Assembly (NCBI GenBank): GCA_023264755.1
Contig: JAHFVB010000338.1
Location: forward strand, 1 to 5,870
Direction of reading: 5' to 3'
DNA: 5,870 bases
Origin: Mycobacterium sp.
GTDB taxonomy: Bacteria > Actinomycetota > Actinomycetes > Mycobacteriales > Mycobacteriaceae
Shown here: positions 1 to 5,560 of the stretch, one piece after another
How the letters are laid out: each line of letters starts with the position of its first letter
Numbering within the stretch: position 1 is the stretch's first letter
The notes under the pieces: generated by a model
Databases searched by the model: none
The model's input: only the letters and a program-made list of their open reading frames with translations
Told to the model about the DNA's origin: nothing
Translations under genes and position numbers: made by a program

Positions 1-1
1 G

Positions 2-1477
2 ACCGTCCGCATGGCCTTCGACTCCGACGCCAAGATCCTCGCCGCCGACATCGACTTCGTCCAGGACGTCGGCGCCTATCCCACGCCGTACCCGGTGCTG
101 ACCACCGCTGCGATCGGAATGTTCTTCCCTGGGCCGTATCGAGTGCCCAAGGCTAGCTTCTCCTACCAAACGGTGTTCTCCAACACCGCGGGCCTGCATG
201 CCTACCGCGGGCCCTGGCAGTACGAAACCCTCACGCGCGAAATACTTCTCGACTGCGCCGCCCGCAAGATGGGCATGGACCCCGTCGAGTTGCGGCGCCT
301 CAACATCCTGCGCGGCGACGAGCTGCCGTACTTCAACGCCAACGGCATGCCGTACGACCACTGCGCACCGGCCGACACGTTCGAACAAGCGGTGAAGCTG
401 CTGGACCACGAGGGCTTCCGCAAGGAACAGGCCGACGCGCTGGCCGAAGGCCGCTACCTGGGCCTCGGACTTTCCGCGTACATCGAGCCGACCGGGGCCG
501 CGACCGGCCACCTGGCCACCGAGGGCGCCACGATGCGGATGGAACCGACGGGCAAGATCAACGTCTACGTCAACGGCGGGTCGAGCGGCAACAGCATCGA
601 GACCACGGTGGTTCAGCTGACGGCCGACGCGCTGGGCGCCGACATCGACGACGTCTCGACGATCCAGGGCGATACCGCGGTCACGCCCTACGGTGCGGGC
701 ACCCAGGGCAGCCGCAGCGCTCCGATGACCGCGGGCGCCGTCGCCGAGGCCGGAGCCATCCTGCGCAGCCAACTCGTCGCCATCGCGGCCCAACTCCTCG
801 GCGTCGAGCCCACCGACGTCGACCTGGCCGCCTCGAAGGCCAACGTGCGCAGCGCTCCCGACAAGAGCGTGAGTTTCGCCGACATCGCCTACCGCTCCTA
901 CTACGAGCCCGCCCAACTCGGCGGTGTCTCACCGACGCTGGAGGCCACCGCGCGCTTCAACTCGCCGACGATGATCCACTGGGCCAACGCAACTCACGCA
1001 TGCACCTGCGAGGTCGACATACAGACCGGGCACGTGAAGCTGACTCGCTACATCGTGAGTGAGGACGTCGGCCCGATGATCAACCCGAATGTGGTCGAGG
1101 GCCAGGTGGCCGGCGGCACGGTGCAGGGCATCGGTGGCGCGCTATTGGAGCAGCTGGCCTACGACGACTCGGGCAACCCGCTCGCATCGACGTTCGTGGA
1201 CTACCTGCTGCCCACGGCCACCGAAGTGCCTGCCATCGAGTTCGGCCACGTCGAGATCCCCGGCCCCGGCGTCGGTGGCTACAAGGGCGCGGGCGAAGGG
1301 GGCGCCATCGGATCGACGCCTGCGGTCATCAACACCATCAACGACGCGCTCGCGCCCCTCGGGGTGACGGTGACGCGATTGCCCGCGACCCCGGCCGCCA
1401 TCGTCGAACTCATCGAACGGGCTGCCGGAGCGCAGGAGCGTCGCGCCCCGGGAACCGCGGAACGAAAGGACCACTGA
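2..1477 (+). CDS. Molybdopterin-binding large subunit of a xanthine dehydrogenase / CO dehydrogenase-like hydroxylase (5' truncated)
   Basis: This is the Mo-cofactor subunit of a molybdenum hydroxylase, which oxidises its substrate with oxygen from water. The frame is open to the left edge (T-V-R before the ATG at 11), so that ATG is an internal Met. About 490 residues are visible. CoxL-type subunits are near 800, so roughly 300-320 N-terminal residues are missing. Residues below are numbered from the ATG at 11. AYRGPWQ (64-70) occupies the active-site loop, where CO dehydrogenase has AYRCSFR with a catalytic Cys and form II homologues have AYRGAGR. VGGYKGAGEGG carries the conserved base Glu429 near the C-terminus. 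The loop GGSSGNSIETT (about 190-200) replaces the usual GQG-H-ETT cofactor-contact segment. The stop is followed after 2 nt by the CoxG-like gene. The family is certain. The substrate is unknown, and the missing Cys argues against CO. Confidence 0.93.
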   Translation, partial: TVRMAFDSDAKILAADIDFVQDVGAYPTPYPVLTTAAIGMFFPGPYRVPKASFSYQTVFSNTAGLHAYRGPWQYETLTREILLDCAARKMGMDPVELRRLNILRGDELPYFNANGMPYDHCAPADTFEQAVKLLDHEGFRKEQADALAEGRYLGLGLSAYIEPTGAATGHLATEGATMRMEPTGKINVYVNGGSSGNSIETTVVQLTADALGADIDDVSTIQGDTAVTPYGAGTQGSRSAPMTAGAVAEAGAILRSQLVAIAAQLLGVEPTDVDLAASKANVRSAPDKSVSFADIAYRSYYEPAQLGGVSPTLEATARFNSPTMIHWANATHACTCEVDIQTGHVKLTRYIVSEDVGPMINPNVVEGQVAGGTVQGIGGALLEQLAYDDSGNPLASTFVDYLLPTATEVPAIEFGHVEIPGPGVGGYKGAGEGGAIGSTPAVINTINDALAPLGVTVTRLPATPAAIVELIERAAGAQERRAPGTAERKDH

Positions 1478-1479
1478 GT

Positions 1480-2169
1480 GTGGAACTGAACAACGAATTC
1501 CGGGTCGCCGTCCCCGCGGCCACGACGTGGGCGGTGCTCACCGACGTCGAACGCGTCGCGCCGTGCCTGCCCGGCGCCACCCTGCTGTCCGTCGACGGCG
1601 ACGAGTTCACCGGTGCGGTGAAGGTCAAGGTCGGTCCGATCACCGTGTCGTACCAGGGCGTCGCGGCCTTCCAGGAGAAGGACGCCACCGCCCAACGCGT
1701 CGTGCTGAAGGCCAACGGCAAGGAGACCCGCGGCAACGGCAATGCCGCCGCCATCGTGACCGCCCAACTCAAGGACGAGGGCGACGCGACGACCGTCGTC
1801 ATCACCACCGACCTGACGATCTCCGGCAAGGCCGCCCAGTTTGGGCGCGGCGTGCTGGCGGACGTGTCGAGCAACCTGATCGCGCAGTTCGCCAAGCGCC
1901 TCGAGGCCGACCTGCTCGGCGATGTGGCGCCCGCCGCCACGGGCTCCCCCGACGCCGCAGCTCAGGCCGTCGCTGCAGCGCCCGCAGCCGGGGACTCGGT
2001 CGACCTGCTCAAGGTGATCGCGCTCCCGGTGGCCAAGCGCTTCGGACCAGTGGTGCTGGCCGCCGCGGCCGCCGGGCTCGTCGGATTCGCCGTGGGCCGC
2101 CGCAAGCGCTCGCCGCAGCCCGGAACCGACGAACTGCTCCGGGCGCTGCTGACCCGGCTGTCGTCGTGA
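1480..2169 (+). CDS. CoxG-like SRPBCC protein with C-terminal membrane anchor
   Basis: This 229-residue protein belongs to the CoxG / CO dehydrogenase subunit G family (START/SRPBCC fold), encoded beside Mo-hydroxylase operons. Known CoxG proteins tether the enzyme to the membrane, and in mycobacteria CoxG is reported to handle menaquinone for CO dehydrogenase. The fold spans residues 1-147, with family landmarks CLPGA (29-33), KVGPI (50-54), RGNGNAAA (84-91) and ISGKAAQFGRGVLADVSSNL (114-133). An Ala/Pro-rich linker follows (about 148-172). A single hydrophobic helix at about 188-206 ends in GRRKR, which suits an anchor with a positive cytoplasmic tail. The GTG start at 1480 has the purine-rich GAAAGGA at 1464-1470 upstream, and it starts 2 nt after the large-subunit stop, so translation is probably coupled. 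A role passing electrons from the hydroxylase to quinone is inferred from context. Confidence 0.9.
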   Translation: MELNNEFRVAVPAATTWAVLTDVERVAPCLPGATLLSVDGDEFTGAVKVKVGPITVSYQGVAAFQEKDATAQRVVLKANGKETRGNGNAAAIVTAQLKDEGDATTVVITTDLTISGKAAQFGRGVLADVSSNLIAQFAKRLEADLLGDVAPAATGSPDAAAQAVAAAPAAGDSVDLLKVIALPVAKRFGPVVLAAAAAGLVGFAVGRRKRSPQPGTDELLRALLTRLSS

Positions 2170-2204
2170 AGGCCGTGTCGTGAAGGCCGTGTCGTGAAGG
2201 CGGC
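2163..2204 (+). repeat. 14-bp tandem repeat spanning the coxG-like stop and coxM-like start
   Basis: The unit GTCGTGAAGGCCGT occurs exactly at 2163-2176 and 2177-2190. It recurs at 2191-2204 with two mismatches, both in the last three bases. Copy 1 contains the stop of the CoxG-like gene (TGA 2167-2169). Copy 2 provides a Shine-Dalgarno-like GAAGG at 2182-2186. Copy 3 contains the GTG start of the FAD subunit (2194). Removing two units would give an ordinary 4-nt GTGA stop/start overlap. Confidence 0.93.
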
Positions 2205-3069
2205 GGGCTTCGCCTACCACCGCCCCGAGACCATCGGCGAGGCGGCTGGATTGCTCGGCGAGTACGGCGACGACGCGAAACTCCTGGCCGGCGGCCAGAG
2301 CCTGGTGCCGATGCTGGCGATGCGCCTGACGCACTTCGAGCACCTCGTCGACATCTCGCGGGTGCCGGAATTGCAGGGCATCGACCTCGAAGGGACTGAG
2401 GTGCGCGTCGGTGCGGGTACCCCGCACGCCCTGGTGGGCATGGATGACGAAGTGGCCGAATCGGTTCCGTTGCTGACCCTCGCCACCCCCCACATCGGCC
2501 ACTTTCAGATTCGCACCCGCGGCACGCTCGGCGGTGCCATCGCGCACGCCGATCCCGCCGCGGAGTACGCCGCCGTCGCACTCACCCTCGACGCCCGGAT
2601 CGAGGCGATCTCGGTCCGCGGCCGCAGGCAGCTCTCAGCGGCGGACTTCTTCATCGGGCTGTGGGAGACGGCGCTGCAACCCGACGAGGTGCTCACCGCC
2701 GTGACGTTCCCCGTGTGGACGGGACGCTGCGGCTTCTCGGTTCAGGAATTTGCCCGCAGGCATGGGGACTTCGCCATCGCGGGCGCCACGCTGGCCGTCG
2801 AACTCGACGACGACGACCGGGTGACCCGCTGCGGCATCGGCCTGCTCGGCCTGGGCTCCACGCCGCAACGGGCGGCCGCAGCCGAGCAGGCCGTCATCGG
2901 CCGACCCGTCGCCGACTGCTCCCCCGACGAACTCGGCGCGTTGGCGATGTCGGAGCTCGAGGACGTCCCCGCCGACCTGCAGGGGTCGGCGTCCTATCGC
3001 ACCAGAGTCGGCGCGGCCATGGTCGCCCGGGCCTGGACCGAGGCCACTGCGGAGGCACTCCATGCATGA
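2194..3069 (+). CDS. FAD-binding medium subunit (CoxM-like) of the molybdenum hydroxylase
   Basis: This 291-residue protein is the flavin subunit, which takes electrons from the FeS subunit and passes them to the acceptor. It has the normal length and the PCMH-type FAD fold. AGGQSLVPMLAMRL (32-45) matches the first FAD pyrophosphate loop (AGGxSL). TRGTLGGAIAHADPAAE (108-124) matches the second (TxGG..hxdPaaD). The CO-dehydrogenase-type C-terminal domain follows (about 180-285). The opening KAAGFAYHRPETIGEA is typical of family N-termini and fixes the GTG start at 2194. No other in-frame start lies close upstream. The SD-like GAAGG at 2182-2186, 7 nt before the GTG, lies in the 14-bp tandem repeat. 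The 3' end overlaps the FeS-subunit gene by 8 nt. I see no missing motif or sign of damage. Confidence 0.94.
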   Translation: MKAAGFAYHRPETIGEAAGLLGEYGDDAKLLAGGQSLVPMLAMRLTHFEHLVDISRVPELQGIDLEGTEVRVGAGTPHALVGMDDEVAESVPLLTLATPHIGHFQIRTRGTLGGAIAHADPAAEYAAVALTLDARIEAISVRGRRQLSAADFFIGLWETALQPDEVLTAVTFPVWTGRCGFSVQEFARRHGDFAIAGATLAVELDDDDRVTRCGIGLLGLGSTPQRAAAAEQAVIGRPVADCSPDELGALAMSELEDVPADLQGSASYRTRVGAAMVARAWTEATAEALHA

Positions 3070-3544
3070 ACTGCCCGTTGGGATTTCGGTCAACGGCCGG
3101 CCCTACCACGCGGTCGTCGAACCGCGCCTCACGCTGGCGGACTTCCTTCGGGACAGGTGCGGGCTGACCGGAACCCATCTGGGTTGCGAGCACGGCGCCT
3201 GCGGCGCCTGCACCGTGCTCCTGGAGGGCCAGGCCGTGCGCGCCTGCCTGATCTTCGCCGTGCAGGTCGACGGTCAAGAGGTGACCACCGTCGAGGGGCT
3301 CACGTCCAGCACCGGCGAACTGTCTCCGATTCAGGCCGCACTCAAGCAGTGCCACGGGCTTCAGTGCGGATTCTGCACGCCGGGCTTCGTCACCTCGATC
3401 ACCGCGTTGCTGCGCGAGAACCCGCAGCCCACCGACGACGAGATCCGGGAGGGGCTCTCCGGCAACTTCTGCCGCTGCACCGGCTATCAGGGCATCGTCA
3501 ACGCGGTGCGGCTGGCCGCGGAGGTCGCAGAGGTTCAGACCTAA
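3062..3544 (+). CDS. [2Fe-2S] small subunit (CoxS-like) of the molybdenum hydroxylase
   Basis: This 160-residue protein carries the two [2Fe-2S] clusters that relay electrons from the Mo site to FAD. The plant-ferredoxin-type N-terminal domain has C42, C47, C50 and C62 (GCEHGACGAC, then AC), the standard C-x4-C-x2-C...C pattern. The C-terminal helical domain has C102 and C105 (QCGFCTPGF) with C137 and C139 (FCRCTGY). All eight ligands are present, and the length is usual for the family. The ATG at 3062 has a strong Shine-Dalgarno (GGAGG, 3051-3055) at 6-nt spacing and overlaps the end of the FAD-subunit gene by 8 nt. It is the last clear gene of the hydroxylase operon here. No maturation gene (CoxD/E/F type, XdhC or MobA-like) follows it in the window, though some could lie upstream of the left edge. 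Confidence 0.96.
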   Translation: MHELPVGISVNGRPYHAVVEPRLTLADFLRDRCGLTGTHLGCEHGACGACTVLLEGQAVRACLIFAVQVDGQEVTTVEGLTSSTGELSPIQAALKQCHGLQCGFCTPGFVTSITALLRENPQPTDDEIREGLSGNFCRCTGYQGIVNAVRLAAEVAEVQT

Positions 3545-3545
3545 C

Positions 3546-3565
3546 CCGTTCAGCGCCGTTCAGCT
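3546..3565 (+). repeat. Two-copy 10-bp direct repeat in the short intergenic gap
   Basis: CCGTTCAGCG (3546-3555) is followed at once by CCGTTCAGCT (3556-3565), differing only in the last base. The pair lies just after the FeS-subunit stop, in the 54-nt gap before the oxidoreductase. A 10-bp period would put both copies on one helical face, as in some activator sites, but two copies can also arise by slippage. No convincing terminator hairpin is visible in this gap; the best is a 4-bp stem, CTCG/CGAG, at 3570-3582. Confidence 0.6.
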
Positions 3566-3598
3566 AGGACTCGGGGTTCGAGGGTAGAAAGTGAACCC

Positions 3599-4495
3599 AT
3601 GGACATCGGATTCCTCGGCTTGGGCAACATGGGCGCGGGCATGGCCGCGAACCTGCTGCGCGCCGGCCACACCCTGACCGCCTACAACCGCTCCTTCGAC
3701 AAGGTCGAGGCGCTGGCCGACCTTGGTGCCCTCCCCGCCCGCACGGTCGCCGACGCCTGCCGGGGCGACGTGGTGGTGTCGATGTTGGCCAACGACGATG
3801 CGGTCGAGGCGATGACGTTCGGCGCCGACGGGGTATTGGCCAACCTGCCCGATGGCGCGGTGCACGTGTCGTGCTCGACCATCAGCGTGGCGCTTGCCGA
3901 ACGGCTGAGCGCCGCCCATGCCGAGGCCGGTCAACGGTTCGTCGCCGCCCCGGTGTTCGGCCGGCCCGAGGCCGCGGCAGCCGCGACGTTGTTCGTCGTC
4001 GCGGCCGGCGATCCCGCCACCGTACAAGCGGTCTCCCCCGTGCTCGACGCCATCGGCCAACGCACCTTCATCGTGGCCGAGCAGCCCAAAGCGGCCAGCC
4101 TGGTCAAGCTCAGCGGCAACTTCCTGATCGCCTCGGTCATCGAGTCACTCGGTGAGTCCATGGCGCTCGTCGGCAAGGCCGGGGTGGACAAGCAGCAGTA
4201 CCTCGACATCCTCACGTCCACGCTCTTCGGCGCCCCGATCTACCACACCTACGGTGGGCTGATCGCCCGCGAGGAGTTCGAGCCGGCCGGCTTCGCGGCC
4301 CAGCTGGGGCTCAAGGACATCCGGCTGGTGCTGGCCGCCGGCGACTAGCTGCAGGTGCCGCTACCGATCGCCAGCCTGCTGCGCGACCGCTTCCTGGCGC
4401 TGCTGGCCCTCGGCGGCGGGGCGTTGGACTGGTCGGCGGTCGGTGCGTTGGCGGCCTGGGAATCCGGCGGCAGCAGTCCCATGAAGAACGACTAA
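3599..4495 (+). pseudogene. NAD(P)-dependent beta-hydroxyacid dehydrogenase-family gene interrupted by an in-frame TAG
   Basis: The family is 3-hydroxyisobutyrate dehydrogenase / 6-phosphogluconate dehydrogenase-like. The ATG at 3599 opens a Rossmann domain with FLGLGNMG (5-12) and YNRSFDK (29-35), where the Arg after strand 2 suggests NADP. Then come SCSTIS (91-96), APVFGRP (117-123), and the helical domain with the probable catalytic K170 in KLSGNFL and the conserved K239 in LGLKDIRL. A TAG at 4346-4348 ends this frame at 249 residues, while the family is usually about 290-300. The same frame continues from 4349 to a TAA at 4493-4495, adding 48 residues (QVPLPIASLLRDRF, then LDWSAVGALAA) that look like the normal family C-terminus. 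One substitution, such as GAG or CAG to TAG, explains this. The truncated product keeps the active-site residues but loses the last helices. Recent pseudogene, sequencing error and readthrough cannot be separated here. The substrate is not predictable. Confidence 0.85.
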
Positions 4496-5331
4496 CCGAC
4501 GACGCCGCGCAATCCGTCGGCACCGAACACCGGCTCCAGCATCGCGCCGAAGTCCGGTCCACGCCGCACCAGCACCCCGCCGTCGACGTTGATGAGCTGA
4601 CCGGTGACGTAGCTTGCGGCGTCGCTGAGCAGGAACACCGCCATGTTGGCGATGTCCTCGACCTCGCCGGGGCGTGGCAGCGGGGTGATGGCGCGGTAGT
4701 CCGCGCTGAGCTCTGGTGAGCTGAGCACCGGCTCGACCAGGTCGGTACGGATGAGCCCGGGCCGGATGCAGTTGACCCGCACCCAGGAGGGGCCCAACTC
4801 GTCGGCGGCCAGCTGCATCAGGTGATCCAGCGCGGCCTTGCTGACGCCGTAGGCGCCGAACCAGCGATGAGTGTTGCTCGCCGCGATGGACGAGATCCCG
4901 ACGAAGGATCCGCCGCCGCCGCGCACCAACTCCCGCGCGGTGTGCTTGAGCACGTACATGCTGCCGTTGACGTTGAGGTCGACGGTGCGCCGCCACGCGT
5001 CGGAATCGATTTGCGTGATGGGGCCGATGGTCTCGGAGCCGCCGGCGCAGTGCACGACACCGTCGAGCCGGCCGTGCCAAGCCGTGGCGGCGGCCACCAT
5101 GCGGGTCACTTCGTCTTCGTTGGTGACGTCGGCGGGTTCGAAGCGCGCCGTGCCGCCCGCGTCACCGGCCCGGTCGTTGAGCTCCGCCGTCGCGGTGGCG
5201 AGTCGATCGGCATTGCGGCCCACGATCACCACGTCGCCGCCGGAAGCCATGACCGCGGCCGCCACGCCCTTGCCGATCCCGCTTCCGCCGCCGGTGACGA
5301 CGAACGTTCGATGTGTCAGGGACAGCTGCAC
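4492..5331 (-). CDS. SDR-family NAD(P)-dependent oxidoreductase
   Basis: This is a classical short-chain dehydrogenase/reductase of 279 residues acting on a hydroxyl/keto or enoyl substrate. It has the cofactor loop TGGGSGIG (13-20), V-GRN after strand 2 (38-40), the aspartate in ADVT (67-70), NAG-type HCAGG (94-98), N120 in DLNVNG, S148 in ISSIA, Y161-x3-K165 in YGVSK, RPG (190-192) and a C-terminal INVDGG (247-252), so the tetrad N-S-Y-K is complete. A TTG at 5364 would add 11 residues. I prefer the GTG at 5331 because a strong GGAGG lies 6 nt upstream and the family usually starts a few residues before the first strand. A KstR-like box lies 37 bp upstream, suggesting sterol or lipid catabolism. 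The 3' end overlaps the uninterrupted frame of the convergent oxidoreductase by 4 nt. The exact substrate is not recognised. Confidence 0.93.
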   Translation of the reverse strand: MQLSLTHRTFVVTGGGSGIGKGVAAAVMASGGDVVIVGRNADRLATATAELNDRAGDAGGTARFEPADVTNEDEVTRMVAAATAWHGRLDGVVHCAGGSETIGPITQIDSDAWRRTVDLNVNGSMYVLKHTARELVRGGGGSFVGISSIAASNTHRWFGAYGVSKAALDHLMQLAADELGPSWVRVNCIRPGLIRTDLVEPVLSSPELSADYRAITPLPRPGEVEDIANMAVFLLSDAASYVTGQLINVDGGVLVRRGPDFGAMLEPVFGADGLRGVVG

Positions 5332-5337
5332 CGGGGG

Positions 5338-5342
5338 CCTCC
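5338..5342 (-). promoter_or_regulatory. Shine-Dalgarno that fixes the SDR start
   Basis: The minus strand reads GGAGG here (CCTCC on the plus strand), 6 nt before the GTG at 5331. It supports that GTG over the TTG at 5364, for which I see no comparable site. Confidence 0.8.
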
Positions 5343-5367
5343 GATATGGTCGTGCGCGGGCCAAAAC

Positions 5368-5381
5368 TGGAACACGTTCTC
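5368..5381. promoter_or_regulatory. KstR-type operator candidate
   Basis: TGGAACACGTTCTC matches the published mycobacterial KstR pattern T-nn-AAC-nn-GTT-nn-A at 7 of 8 defined positions; only the final base differs (C for A). The core GAAC-AC-GTTC is a perfect inverted repeat. It sits 37 bp upstream of the SDR start and about 180 bp from the divergent gene, so the SDR is the likelier target. KstR is a TetR-family repressor of cholesterol and related lipid catabolism, released by steroid CoA thioesters. Binding here is an inference from the motif alone; another TetR-family regulator with a similar site is possible. Confidence 0.65.
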
Positions 5382-5560
5382 GTCATCGAACCATGCCGTT
5401 TCGGCCCGGCGACAGAGGCGTCCCCGAGGGCCGACACAGTGCGTCCACAGGGGGCTGTCAGAAATGGCACGGGTGCACCAGTTCGCCGCCCGTCGCCCGG
5501 TGCGGCGTGGTTTCGACGCGTATCCTGGCCTGCGCAGACACCACCGACCGAAAGCGTGAA

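Noticed and set aside
11..1477. A complete gene starting at the ATG at position 11
   Set aside because: The frame is open to the left edge, and the protein starts in the middle of the large-subunit fold, about 60 residues before the active-site loop, so roughly 300 residues are missing.
1279..2547. A 422-codon minus-strand open frame
   Set aside because: It lies antisense to three clear genes (large subunit, CoxG-like, FAD subunit). Its product is Gly/Arg/His-rich without recognisable motifs, as expected for a shadow frame in GC-rich DNA.
3570..3582. CTCG/CGAG hairpin as an operon terminator
   Set aside because: The stem is only 4 bp with a 5-nt loop and no T-run follows, too weak to call.
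4346..4348. TAG read as an unusual amino acid or as programmed readthrough
   Set aside because: No structure or known recoding signal is visible, and this family is not known for recoding. A nonsense mutation or sequencing error is simpler.
5332..5364. SDR start at the TTG at 5364
   Set aside because: The extra 11 residues (Arg/Pro-rich) are atypical for an SDR N-terminus, and the GTG at 5331 has a strong GGAGG at 6-nt spacing.
5521..5526. TATCCT as a -10 element for the secreted-protein gene
   Set aside because: It matches only 4 of 6 bases, and no convincing -35 element is found at the right distance.
4822..5559. A 245-codon plus-strand open frame across the SDR gene and spacer
   Set aside because: It is mostly antisense to the SDR gene, which has a full set of motifs, and its product is Arg/His/Gly-rich with no family pattern.
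5464..5559. A 31-residue ORF (MARVHQFAARRP...) just before the secreted-protein gene
   Set aside because: It has no good ribosome site and an Arg-rich composition typical of chance frames, so nothing beyond the open frame supports it.
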